From contig DOQR01000009.1 in the NCBI GenBank assembly GCA_003514385.1, positions 62,001 to 126,000 on the forward strand: 64,000 nucleotides of DNA, written 5' to 3'. This DNA is from Oscillospiraceae bacterium (GTDB taxonomy: Bacteria; Bacillota; Clostridia; Oscillospirales; Acutalibacteraceae). Numbering within the stretch: the stretch's first letter is position 1; each line of letters begins with the position of its first letter. The position numbers and the translations under genes were made by a program. Below, piece by piece: positions 54,849 to 63,438 of this stretch. Under the pieces are notes generated by a model. The model saw only the letters and a list, made by a program, of their open reading frames with translations, made no database searches and was not told the DNA's origin.

Positions 54849-57248
54849 ATGTCTCAGAATATGAACCGCCATTTAACGGCTTTGGAATTTGATAAAATAT
54901 TGGAGCGCCTCGCACAGTTCACGGCGTGCCCCGACGCGCGCGAGCTTGCGCTGAGCCTCCGCCCGGAGAGCGATATTGATCTCGCGCAGGTGCAGATGAA
55001 TCAGACGCGCGACGCGCATATGCTCCTTGCTCGCTTCGGCGGTCCGTCCTTCGGCGGGCTTCGCAATGTCAATAATGCCGCAGCGCGAGCCGGCGCGGGC
55101 AGCACGCTTTCCATGCGCGAACTGCTCGATGTTGCCGAGGTGCTCAGAACCGTGCGTGCTCTCGCCCAGTGGCGCAGCACGAACGCGGGAGTCGAGACCG
55201 TTCTCGACCCGCTTTTCTCGGCGCTTCAGCCGAACAAATATCTCGAAACTAAGATAACCTCCGCCATAATCTCCGAGGAGGAGATTGCGGACAGCGCCTC
55301 GCCCGAGCTCTTTGAAATAAGGCGCAAGATTCGCGTGCAGGAGTCTAAAGTTCGCGACCAGCTCGACAAGATGACCCACTCCGCGCACTACTCGAAGTTC
55401 ATGCAGGAGAATATCATAACCCAGCGAAACGGGCGCTATGTCGTGCCCGTCAAGGCGGAATACCGCGGCGAGGTGCAGGGACTTGTCCATGATACGTCTT
55501 CATCGGGCGCGACTGTATTCGTCGAGCCGATGCCGGTTGTTGAAGCGAACAACGAGATAAAAGTCCTGCGTTCTAAAGAGCAGGATGAGATAGAACGCAT
55601 ACTCACGGCACTCTCCGCGATGGTCGGCGAGTTTGAGCAGGGTATAAAAAACAGCTACGAGTGCGCTGTTGAACTCAATGTTATCTTCGCAAAGGCGCAG
55701 TATGCCTATTCGATAGGCGCGACGGTGCCTCTATTGAACTCCGATGGCGAGATAGAGCTGCGCGCCGCCCGACATCCGCTCATTGACAAAAACAAAGTAG
55801 TCCCTGTTGATATAAGGCTCGGTACGGACTTTGACACACTCGTTATAACCGGTCCGAACACGGGTGGCAAGACCGTCTCGATAAAGACTGTCGGTCTTTT
55901 CACGCTCATGGCGATGTGCGGACTTATGATTCCTGCGGGCGACAGAAGCAGACTTTCCGTATTCAGCGAAGTCCTCGCGGACATCGGCGACGAACAGTCG
56001 ATAGAGCAGTCGCTCTCGACTTTCTCGGCGCATATGACGAATATTATAGATATCATGGGTCAGGCGGGCGACCGCAGCCTTGTGCTCATAGACGAGCTCG
56101 GAGCGGGCACAGATCCCGTCGAGGGCGCGGCTCTTGCAATGGCGGTGCTCGAAGACCTGCATTTCAAGGGCGCGAAAATAGCCGCGACAACACACTATGC
56201 CGAGCTCAAGGCTTATGCCCTCGAGACTCCGCGCGTCGAAAACGGCTGCTGCGAGTTCAACGTTGCGACCCTCAGCCCGACCTACCGACTGCTTATCGGC
56301 GTTCCCGGACGCTCGAACGCGCTTGCAATATGCGAGCGCTTGGGCATGGACATGTGCGTTGTGGACAGGGCGAAAGAGCTCGTCAACAACGAGAATGTCC
56401 GATTTGAAGATGTCGTTGACAAGCTCGAAGAGAACCGCCGCCGCATGGAGGAGGAGCACGAGCGTGCCAAGGAGCTGACCGCAAAGGCGCGCGTCGAGCT
56501 GGAGAAAGCCGAAAAGCGGCTCGCCGAAGTCGATTCTCTGCGCGAGGCGGAGATAGAGAAAGCCAAGGCACAGGCGGCGAAGCTGACCCAGCAGGCGAAG
56601 CGCGAGAGCTACGCTTTGCTCGACGAACTCGACAGGCTCAAAAAAGAAAAAGAGAAGACAAAAGATGCCGCAGACCTCGCGCGCCGCGCACGCGCCGCAG
56701 TAAGAAAGGGTCTCGGGGCGATAGACGAGGCGGTCGACCCTGTGGTCGCCATGGGCGTTGAGAACGACGGCTATGTTCTCCCGCGCGAGCTCAAAAAGGG
56801 CGACACAGTTCTTATAGCCGATCTCGGCAAGGAGGCGACTGTCCTTTCGCCCGTTGACAGAAACGGAAATGTCGAAGTCCTCGCGGGCGCGGCAAAGACG
56901 CGTGTAAAGCTCAAAAACCTGCGCCTTATCGAGAACGCGCCGAAGAAGCGCAGCCCGAACTCCGGCGCACGCCGCACGGGAGTCGAGAGCAAGATGAACA
57001 TGGATGCCTCCGCGCGGCTCGATGTCCGCGGGCTGACCGTTGACGACTGCATCATGGAGCTCGACAGATATATTGACTATATGCTCCGCATGGGTCTCGG
57101 CGAGTTCACCATTGTCCACGGCAAGGGCACCGGTGCGCTTAGGAGCGCCGTCAACCAGTATCTGCGCAAGTCGCCGTATGTCAAGAGCTTCAGACTCGGA
57201 GTCTACGGCGAGGGCGAAGACGGCGTGACAATAGTCGTGCTCAAGTGA
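54849..57248 (+). CDS. mutS2: MutS2, ribosome/DNA-associated ATPase with Smr domain
   Basis: 799 residues. MutS core/clamp (1-290), ATPase with ITGPNTGGKTVSIKTVGL (about 335), LVLIDELGAGTDPVEGAAL and TTHYAELK, a coiled-coil (about 520-620, rich in Glu, Lys and Ala), KOW-like segment, and C-terminal Smr nuclease domain LDVRGLTVDDCIMELDRYID with HGKGTGALR. Full length. Known for splitting collided ribosomes and antirecombination. Downstream of rpsR terminator. Confidence 0.95.
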   Translation: MSQNMNRHLTALEFDKILERLAQFTACPDARELALSLRPESDIDLAQVQMNQTRDAHMLLARFGGPSFGGLRNVNNAAARAGAGSTLSMRELLDVAEVLRTVRALAQWRSTNAGVETVLDPLFSALQPNKYLETKITSAIISEEEIADSASPELFEIRRKIRVQESKVRDQLDKMTHSAHYSKFMQENIITQRNGRYVVPVKAEYRGEVQGLVHDTSSSGATVFVEPMPVVEANNEIKVLRSKEQDEIERILTALSAMVGEFEQGIKNSYECAVELNVIFAKAQYAYSIGATVPLLNSDGEIELRAARHPLIDKNKVVPVDIRLGTDFDTLVITGPNTGGKTVSIKTVGLFTLMAMCGLMIPAGDRSRLSVFSEVLADIGDEQSIEQSLSTFSAHMTNIIDIMGQAGDRSLVLIDELGAGTDPVEGAALAMAVLEDLHFKGAKIAATTHYAELKAYALETPRVENGCCEFNVATLSPTYRLLIGVPGRSNALAICERLGMDMCVVDRAKELVNNENVRFEDVVDKLEENRRRMEEEHERAKELTAKARVELEKAEKRLAEVDSLREAEIEKAKAQAAKLTQQAKRESYALLDELDRLKKEKEKTKDAADLARRARAAVRKGLGAIDEAVDPVVAMGVENDGYVLPRELKKGDTVLIADLGKEATVLSPVDRNGNVEVLAGAAKTRVKLKNLRLIENAPKKRSPNSGARRTGVESKMNMDASARLDVRGLTVDDCIMELDRYIDYMLRMGLGEFTIVHGKGTGALRSAVNQYLRKSPYVKSFRLGVYGEGEDGVTIVVLK

Positions 57249-57425
57249 CGCGAAAAAAGTTTTCCACACGGTTTTCCACATGCCTGCGGGCGCATAACGG
57301 CACATTTTGTTGTCTTTTGCCGCTCGAAACACAAGCGGTTGATGATAAAAAACCAATCTTGTTTTTCCGCCGCTTTTCCACATCCGGAATGTTGAAAAAA
57401 GTTCGGTTTCGGCGAAAAAATGTGC

Positions 57426-57454
57426 TTGACAGCCGACGATATTTTTAGTATAAT
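57426..57454 (+). promoter_or_regulatory. Promoter for ylxM
   Basis: Perfect TTGACA and TATAAT with a 17-base spacer. Confidence 0.88.
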
Positions 57455-57456
57455 AA

Positions 57457-57493
57457 CCCCCTGTAAAGCGTTTTAACTTTACAGAGGGGTTTT
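57457..57493 (+). terminator. Promoter-proximal terminator-like hairpin in the ylxM leader (GTAAAG-N8-CTTTAC copy 3)
   Basis: CCCCCTGTAAAG/CTTTACAGAGGGG with an 8-base loop followed by TTTT. It starts within a few bases of the expected transcription start and lies about 40 bases before the ylxM GTG. Any transcript would have to pass it. Confidence 0.6.
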
Positions 57494-57532
57494 ACATTTA
57501 CGCGATCATGATGAAAAGGGGGAGAAAATAAA

Positions 57533-57895
57533 GTGGCAAAGAATTTGGAAATAGCTGTTTTGCTTGACCTTTACGGCGATATGCTGACTGAAAAACAGCG
57601 CGACTTTCTGGGCTATTACTACAACGACGACCTGTCGCTCTCCGAGATCGCGGAAAACGAGGGGATAACCCGCCAGGGTGTGCGCGATGCGATAAAGCGC
57701 GCCGAAGCCCAGCTTTTCGATATGGAGTCGAAGCTCAAGCTCGCCTCGAAATTTGACGAGATACGCAGCGGACTCACTGAAATCATCGACTGCGCCGGCG
57801 AGATAGGGGACTACAATCTCAACCACAGCCTGTCGCGCGAAGTGAATGATTATACCGTGAAGATTAAAGCCATCGCCATGTCGTTGATGGAGTGA
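57533..57895 (+). CDS. ylxM: YlxM, SRP-associated HTH protein
   Basis: 120 residues, GTG start. Sigma-factor-like HTH: TEKQRDFLGYYYNDDLSLSEIAENEGITRQGVRDAIKRAEAQL. It regulates or joins the signal recognition particle in Firmicutes; encoded just before ffh. The 333-base gap to ffh is unusual, since ylxM and ffh are often close. Confidence 0.93.
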   Translation: MAKNLEIAVLLDLYGDMLTEKQRDFLGYYYNDDLSLSEIAENEGITRQGVRDAIKRAEAQLFDMESKLKLASKFDEIRSGLTEIIDCAGEIGDYNLNHSLSREVNDYTVKIKAIAMSLME

Positions 57896-58228
57896 TCGGA
57901 CTGCGGAAAAATCGCCCATGACCGCGTTGCAGGAACCCGTTCGCTCGGTTGCGTACACAAAGTACGCGCCCTCACGCCCGGAACCCTGCGCCTTGTCCTG
58001 AACAATTTTTCTCAGTTCTCGATTGTGCGATGTGATGCGAAAAAAGTTTGCCATAGCTGCGTTGTGAGAACCTGCGAATTCAGTCACAACTGTAGGGGCG
58101 GATATCATCCGCCCGCGAAATCAGCACAGTCCTCGATTGTGCGATGTGATGCGGAAAAATCGCTCGGTACAATTCGGCTTGAAACGGTAACATAAAAACT
58201 ACTTACTTTTTATACAGAGGTGAAAACA
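57896..58228. repeat. ylxM-ffh intergenic region built of repeats
   Basis: 333 bases without a gene. Contains a direct repeat CAGTyCTCGATTGTGCGATG (continuing TGATGCGrAAAAA) at 58013-58044 and 58127-58158, a third partial copy near 57902 sharing GCGGAAAAATCGCCCATG and GCGTTGCAGGAACC, and the palindrome TGTAGGGGCGGATATCATCC (58091-58114). The minus strand carries a spurious open frame across it. Confidence 0.6.
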
Positions 58229-59572
58229 TTGGCATTTGAAGGTCTTTCGGAACGCCTTGAAGCGGCGTTCAAGCGTCTTAAAAGCAAGGGCAGCCTCAAC
58301 GAGGCGGATGTCCGCGCGGCGATGCGCGACGTGCGCATGGCTCTGCTTGAGGCGGACGTCAGCTACAAGGTAGCCAAGGATTTCACCGCCAAGGTCACCG
58401 AGAGAGCTATCGGCGCGGATGTTATGGAGAGCCTTACTCCCGCGCAGATGGTCATAAAGATAGTCAACGAAGAGCTTATCGATCTCATGGGCGGCACGAA
58501 GACCCGCCTCGCGACTGCGGCGCATCCGCCGACAGTGATAATGCTCTGCGGTCTTCAGGGCGCAGGTAAAACGACGCACTGCGCAAAGCTTGCGCTCATG
58601 CTCAAGAACCGCGGCAGCAGACCGATGCTCGTCGCGTGCGATATCTATCGCCCTGCGGCTATCAAACAGCTTCAGGTGCTCGGCGAAAAGGTCGGCGTGC
58701 CGGTCTTTGAAAAGGGTACGCAGGACCCGGTTGAAACAGCCAAACAGGCGGTCGCGCTTGCAAGGGACGAGGGCAACGACTATGTTCTCATCGATACCGC
58801 AGGCCGCTTGCATATAGATGAGCAGCTCATGGATGAGCTCAAGCGCATCAAGTCGGAAGTCCGCCCGCACGAGATTCTCCTCGTGGTCGACGCGATGACC
58901 GGTCAGGATGCGGTCAATGTTGCCTCGACTTTCAACGAGACGCTTGGCATTGACGGACTTATCCTGACAAAGCTCGACGGCGACACCAGAGGCGGTGCGG
59001 CGCTCTCCGCGCGCGCTGTCACGGGCAAGCCGATAAAGTTCGTCGGCGTCGGCGAAAAGCTCGGCGATCTCGACACCTTCCACCCCGACCGCATGGCTTC
59101 GAGAATCCTTGGCATGGGCGATGTCCTCTCGCTTATCGAGAAGGCGGAGACAGCTATTGACGAAAAGAAGGCGGCGGAGCTTGAGGAGAAGATAAGAAAG
59201 AACAAGTTCGACCTCAACGACCTGCTCGATCAGATAACCCAGCTTCGCAAGATGGGCTCGATTCAGGACACGCTCGCAATGCTCCCGGGCATGGGCAAGA
59301 AGCTCCAGGGCGTGGATGTTGACGAGAAGCAGTTCGACCGTCTCCAGGCGCTCATCCGCTCGATGACCCCGAAGGAGCGCGAGAATCCCGATATAATCAA
59401 TCCCTCCCGCAAAAGGCGTATCGCCGCGGGCAGCGGACAGAGGGTCGAGGATGTCAACAGGCTTCTCAACCAGCACAAGCAGATGCAGAAGCTCTTCAAG
59501 CAGTTCAACGGCAAAGGCTCAAAGAAAAAGATGCGCCGTATGGGCTTCGACCCGAGCAAGCTCGGAATGTAA
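58229..59572 (+). CDS. ffh: Ffh, signal recognition particle GTPase
   Basis: 447 residues; TTG at 58229 chosen six bases after AGAGGTGA, giving MAFEGLSERLEAAFKRL. G domain LCGLQGAGKTTHCAKLAL, DTAGRL, TKLDGD; M domain with GMGKKLQG, methionine-rich SMTPKERENPDIINPSRKRRIAAGSG and C-terminal KKMRRMGF. Targets nascent membrane proteins to YidC/Sec. Confidence 0.97.
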   Translation: MAFEGLSERLEAAFKRLKSKGSLNEADVRAAMRDVRMALLEADVSYKVAKDFTAKVTERAIGADVMESLTPAQMVIKIVNEELIDLMGGTKTRLATAAHPPTVIMLCGLQGAGKTTHCAKLALMLKNRGSRPMLVACDIYRPAAIKQLQVLGEKVGVPVFEKGTQDPVETAKQAVALARDEGNDYVLIDTAGRLHIDEQLMDELKRIKSEVRPHEILLVVDAMTGQDAVNVASTFNETLGIDGLILTKLDGDTRGGAALSARAVTGKPIKFVGVGEKLGDLDTFHPDRMASRILGMGDVLSLIEKAETAIDEKKAAELEEKIRKNKFDLNDLLDQITQLRKMGSIQDTLAMLPGMGKKLQGVDVDEKQFDRLQALIRSMTPKERENPDIINPSRKRRIAAGSGQRVEDVNRLLNQHKQMQKLFKQFNGKGSKKKMRRMGFDPSKLGM

Positions 59573-59652
59573 AAACGGATGTTATCCTATAGGTCAGCCT
59601 TAGGGTTTACATTATATATTAATTTTGTATTACTTTTGGAGGTACAATTATT

Positions 59653-59898
59653 ATGGCAGTTAAAATCAGACTTCGCCGCATGGGCGCAAAGAAGAACCCC
59701 TTCTACAGAATAGTCGTTGCAGATTCGAGATATCCCCGCGACGGCAGATTCATCGAGGAGATCGGCACCTATGATCCGCTCAAGACTCCCGCTGATGTGA
59801 AGATCGACGCAGACAAGGCAAAGCAGTGGATCGCCAACGGCGCTCAGCCCACCGATACCGTTAAGGATATCCTCAAGAAGAGCGGCGTCATCGACTGA
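59653..59898 (+). CDS. rpsP: Ribosomal protein S16
   Basis: 81 residues. [42 protein letters not shown], pattern of S16. SD GGAGG eight bases before ATG. Followed by khpA, rimM, trmD in standard order. Confidence 0.97.
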   Translation: MAVKIRLRRMGAKKNPFYRIVVADSRYPRDGRFIEEIGTYDPLKTPADVKIDADKAKQWIANGAQPTDTVKDILKKSGVID

Positions 59899-59970
59899 TA
59901 ACGCTCAGCGTAAAACATGGCTCTCGGCAGTCTGCGGGGAGTTTTGTTTTTCTATGAAAGGAACATCGAA

Positions 59971-60204
59971 ATGAAGGATTTACTTATATCCATCGCTCAG
60001 GGTCTCGTTGAAGAGCCCGATGCAGTTACCGTCACCGTTGACGAGCCGGATGATGAGGGCGTTACAGTCTATCATCTCCACGTCAGCGAGAATGACATGG
60101 GCAGAGTTATCGGCAAGCAGGGCAGAATAGCTAAGGCTATCCGCACTGTTATGCGCGCTGCCGCAACGCGCTGCGATGAGAAGGTCGCAGTTGAGATAGA
60201 CTGA
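59971..60204 (+). CDS. khpA: KhpA, KH-domain RNA-binding protein
   Basis: 77 residues from ATG 59971. KH fold with GRVIGKQGRIAKAIRTVMRA as the GxxG loop. Forms a heterodimer with KhpB/Jag (1.3 kb) in some Firmicutes. The TGA overlaps the rimM ATG by one base. Confidence 0.93.
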   Translation: MKDLLISIAQGLVEEPDAVTVTVDEPDDEGVTVYHLHVSENDMGRVIGKQGRIAKAIRTVMRAAATRCDEKVAVEID

Positions 60205-60722
60205 TGATAAAGGACTATCTTGAAATAGGGCAGATAGTCGGCATTCACGGCGTGCGCGGAGAACTGCGCGTTCAGCCGTGGTGCGATTCGCCCGAATTCT
60301 TCAAAAAGTTCAAAACGCTCTACTACGACGCACACGGTGAAAAAAGCGTGGGCGTTGTTTGCGCTCGCCCCCACGGGAATATTGCGCTGCTGCGCCTCGA
60401 CGGCTGCGACACGGTCGAAAAGGCCGCCTCGCTCAGAGGCAAGGTGCTCTATATGCGCCGCAGCGACGCGCATCTCAAAAAAGGCGACTGGTTCATAGCC
60501 GAGCTCATCGGCTGCCGCGCCGAGGACGCAAACAGCGGAAAAGTCTACGGAACCGTTACCGATGTCAGCCAGACCGGCGCAAACGATGTCTGGCACATAA
60601 CGGATGATAACGGCACCGAGACTCTTATCCCCGCAATTCCCGATGTTGTCTCGAGCGTCGATGTAGAGAACGGAATTGTCCTGATAACACCGCTGAAAGG
60701 GCTGTTTTCAGATGAGGATTGA
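60204..60722 (+). CDS. rimM: RimM, 16S rRNA processing protein
   Basis: 172 residues. [19 protein letters not shown] at the start and the PRC barrel end [15 protein letters not shown]. Helps 30S maturation via S19. Overlaps trmD by 11 bases. Confidence 0.95.
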   Translation: MIKDYLEIGQIVGIHGVRGELRVQPWCDSPEFFKKFKTLYYDAHGEKSVGVVCARPHGNIALLRLDGCDTVEKAASLRGKVLYMRRSDAHLKKGDWFIAELIGCRAEDANSGKVYGTVTDVSQTGANDVWHITDDNGTETLIPAIPDVVSSVDVENGIVLITPLKGLFSDED

Positions 60723-61446
60723 TATTCTTACCCTCTTCCCGGAGATGTGCTGCGAGGTGCTCAGGGAGAGCGTAATAGGCAGAGCGCGTGAGCGCGGCTG
60801 CGTTGAAATAAACTGCCGCAACATCCGCGACTATACGCTCGACAAGCACAACCGCGTCGACGATTCGCCCTACGGCGGCGGGACGGGCATGATAATGCAG
60901 GTGCAGCCGATATATGACTGCTACGAGTCCCTCTGCTGCGACACGGGCACGCGCCCGCATCTTATATATCTGACCCCGCAGGGAAAGACGCTGACCCAAA
61001 AGCGCGTGGTCGAGCTGTCGAAGCTCGACAATATCGCTCTGCTGTGCGGTCACTATGAGGGAATAGACGAGCGCGTTATAGAAGAGATAGTCGACGAGGA
61101 AATTTCGATTGGCGATTTCGTGGTGACGGGCGGCGAGCTGCCCGCGCTTATGCTCGCGGATGCCGTTGCGCGTATGCTCCCAGGAGTGCTCGCTAACGAA
61201 GATGCGTTTGAGCTCGAGAGCCATTTTTCGTCCCTGCTCGAATATCCTCAGTATACCCGCCCTGTCGAATGGCACGGCAAAGAGGTGCCGCCCGTTCTGC
61301 TCTCGGGTCACCATGCGAACATCGAGAAGTGGCGCAGGGAACAGAGCCTTGAGCGCACCTATCGCCGCAGACCCGATATGCTCGAAAAAGCGGAGCTGAA
61401 CCGAAAAGACCGAGCGTTTCTCTCGTCTTTGAAGAGTGAGGGCTGA
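60712..61446 (+). CDS. trmD: TrmD, tRNA (guanine-37-N1) methyltransferase
   Basis: 244 residues. SPOUT knot: [80 protein letters not shown] and [22 protein letters not shown]. Methylates G37 next to the anticodon. Essential and full length. Confidence 0.97.
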   Translation: MRIDILTLFPEMCCEVLRESVIGRARERGCVEINCRNIRDYTLDKHNRVDDSPYGGGTGMIMQVQPIYDCYESLCCDTGTRPHLIYLTPQGKTLTQKRVVELSKLDNIALLCGHYEGIDERVIEEIVDEEISIGDFVVTGGELPALMLADAVARMLPGVLANEDAFELESHFSSLLEYPQYTRPVEWHGKEVPPVLLSGHHANIEKWRREQSLERTYRRRPDMLEKAELNRKDRAFLSSLKSEG

Positions 61447-61595
61447 TTCCCGAAGACAATAATTTAATGTGCAACCTGCATTAAAAAGATGTGTCTTGTA
61501 TGGTCAAAATACACAACAAAGCCCCCGCCCGAATTTTCAACTTTGGAACAGGCAACGAATTATCGCCTTTGAGGGCGAAAGTCGCAAGTAAATTG

Positions 61596-61623
61596 TTGAC
61601 GGGGACAAGTTTTATGATATAAT
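61596..61623 (+). promoter_or_regulatory. Promoter for the HPr gene
   Basis: TTGACG, 16-base spacer, TATAAT. The region 61447-61595 between trmD and this promoter has only a small TCGCC/GGCGA hairpin. Confidence 0.75.
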
Positions 61624-61673
61624 ATATAAGCAGTAGAATAAAATTTGAATTTGTGTGTGGGAGATTATATATT

Positions 61674-61937
61674 ATGTATGTTAAAGATGTTATGGTACAG
61701 AATCAGGTAGGACTTCATGCACGTCCGGCAACTTTTTTCATTCAGAAGGCTAACGAGTTCAAGTCTTCCATCTGGGTGGAAAAGGACGAGCGCAGAGTCA
61801 ACGCCAAGAGCCTTCTCGGTGTGCTTTCCCTCGGCATCATGGGCAACACCCAGATCCGCATCATCGCAGGCGGCCCCGACGAGGAGCAGGCTGTTGATGA
61901 GCTCGTGAAGCTTGTTGAGTCCGGCTTCGCTGAGTAA
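61674..61937 (+). CDS. ptsH: HPr family phosphocarrier protein
   Basis: 87 residues from ATG 61674. His15 in QVGLHARPATFF is the PEP-dependent phosphorylation site, and Ser46 in NAKSLLGVLSLGI is the HPrK regulatory site, so it is HPr rather than Crh. No ptsI or PTS permease is nearby; stands alone with promoter and terminator. Could serve carbon catabolite control, including that of hexuronate genes. Confidence 0.92.
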   Translation: MYVKDVMVQNQVGLHARPATFFIQKANEFKSSIWVEKDERRVNAKSLLGVLSLGIMGNTQIRIIAGGPDEEQAVDELVKLVESGFAE

Positions 61938-61956
61938 TATCATTTTAATACAGATA

Positions 61957-61985
61957 AGCAGGCTTAGGCCTGCTTTTTCTTTTTG
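61957..61985 (+). terminator. Terminator of the HPr gene
   Basis: AAGCAGGC/GCCTGCTT stem with a 4-base loop and TTTTTCTTTTT tail. Confidence 0.88.
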
Positions 61986-62047
61986 TCTATTTTCATCGCT
62001 TCGCGGCATATAATATCTTTGAGAAGGATATTTTCGGCGGTGATAGT

Positions 62048-62806
62048 ATGTTTTCGGTTCTCGTTATTGCTGACGATGCCGGCTTTTTCAGGCGAAGGCG
62101 GCTGTTCAAGGCTCCGCAGGTGCGCGACGTGCGTGTATACGGCGGTCTGCCGTTTCGCGAGATAATTTCAGCCAGGCGGCGCGGAAAAATTAACCGCGCG
62201 GCGATATGCGAAGCGGCTGGCAGATGCTCGGGCACAATGCTCCTGCCCGAGGGTATAGCACCCGGCGGCGGGATAGACGAGCCCGATCTCTCCGATTACA
62301 GAAAGCTCGTTTTCTTCAACACTGCGTGCTCTATATTGCGCTCGTCCTGCGGGTGCGGAGTGCGCGGCGAGCTGCTGATAAAAGACAAAAACGCCTCCGC
62401 TGCCCAGAGGCTCGGCATTGCAGTGCCGCTGTTTTCGGATATCCGCGTCGCTACTTCGTGCCCGGACGGGTATTCGCGCCCGATAGAAAACGCCATGGAC
62501 GAATTCGGCGCGGCGGTTCTTGACGGAATCAGCGACAGCGCAGACGCGGTCATCGACCTTGATTCGTCGCCCGAAAAGCTTGTCTGCGGCGGCGAAGTTT
62601 TTACGGCGGGAAAAATAACGCTCCCGAGCGCATATGCGCGCCTCATGCCGACGGGCGCGGACTCGCTTGAATTCGCGGGTGCGCTTTATCTTATAAGCCG
62701 AATCCATTCGCTCGCGCAGCTTTGTTTTTCCGAGATATATCACGGCGGAAAACCGCTTTCTCTGCGCGCCGCGTCGGAGCTTATAAGGCTCTCGGCGGCG
62801 CCGTAA
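62048..62806 (+). CDS. Protein of unknown function
   Basis: 252 residues, no recognised family. It begins MFSVLVIADDAGFFRRRRLF and has a possible Rossmann-like pattern; there are Cys clusters (NTACSILRSSCGCGVRG about 92-108, and CPDGYSRP). No signal peptide or membrane helix. Start context is weak (GGTG upstream) and a TATAAT (62008-62013) without a good -35 precedes it, so expression is uncertain. Base composition and codon use match neighbours, so it is probably a real gene. Lies between HPr and greA. Confidence 0.6.
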   Translation: MFSVLVIADDAGFFRRRRLFKAPQVRDVRVYGGLPFREIISARRRGKINRAAICEAAGRCSGTMLLPEGIAPGGGIDEPDLSDYRKLVFFNTACSILRSSCGCGVRGELLIKDKNASAAQRLGIAVPLFSDIRVATSCPDGYSRPIENAMDEFGAAVLDGISDSADAVIDLDSSPEKLVCGGEVFTAGKITLPSAYARLMPTGADSLEFAGALYLISRIHSLAQLCFSEIYHGGKPLSLRAASELIRLSAAP

Positions 62807-62810
62807 ACTA

Positions 62811-62839
62811 TTGACAACAGGCGATAAAATGAATATAAT
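62811..62839 (+). promoter_or_regulatory. Promoter for greA-lysS
   Basis: Perfect TTGACA and TATAAT with a 17-base spacer. Confidence 0.9.
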
Positions 62840-62917
62840 AACAATATTGTGGATAAGTGCCTGAAAAGGCCTTAGTGTATCAATTTTTAAAATTTAAGGA
62901 AGAAGGATGGCCTTAAA

Positions 62918-63400
62918 ATGGAAAAGCAGATCGTATTGACAAGAGAGAGCTACGATGCCAAGGTCAAGGAGCTCGAACAGCTCAAAACCACCGGCAGAGA
63001 TGAGATAGCCGAGCGCATCAAAGTTGCGCGTTCTTTCGGCGACCTTTCCGAAAACTCCGAGTATGATGAGGCGATGAATGAGCAGGCGAAGCTCGAAGCT
63101 AAAATCGCCCGCCTTGAAAACGACATCCGCAACGCGAATATCCTCGACGAGGACAATCTGAATGCGGGCGTGGTTCACCCCGGCTCAAAGGTCAAGGTCG
63201 AGAATGTCGAGACCGGCAAGAAGAGCGAGTATACTATCCTCGGATCCAGCGAATCGAACCCCTCTCAGGGCATAATCTCCGACCAGTCGCCCATAGGCAA
63301 GTCGCTTATCGGCAACCGCAAGGGTGATGTAGTCGATGTTTCGCTGCCTACCGGAAAGATTCTTCAGCTCAAGATTCTCAGCATCGCAAAGTCAAAGTAA
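62918..63400 (+). CDS. greA: GreA transcription elongation factor
   Basis: 160 residues. Coiled-coil N-terminal domain with ARSFGDLSENSEYDEAMNEQAKLEAKIARLE (acidic tip DLSENSEYDEA), then the FKBP-like C-domain with GSSESNPSQGIISDQSPIGKSLIGNRKGDVV. Rescues backtracked RNA polymerase. Followed 38 bases later by lysS. Confidence 0.97.
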   Translation: MEKQIVLTRESYDAKVKELEQLKTTGRDEIAERIKVARSFGDLSENSEYDEAMNEQAKLEAKIARLENDIRNANILDEDNLNAGVVHPGSKVKVENVETGKKSEYTILGSSESNPSQGIISDQSPIGKSLIGNRKGDVVDVSLPTGKILQLKILSIAKSK

Positions 63401-63438
63401 AAAAAGCACAGTTCACATAAATCCAAGGAGTGAAAAAA

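Noticed and set aside
57506..58108. Minus-strand open frame of 200 residues covering ylxM and the repeat block
   Set aside because: It is antisense to ylxM and continues through intergenic repeats, with no ribosome site.
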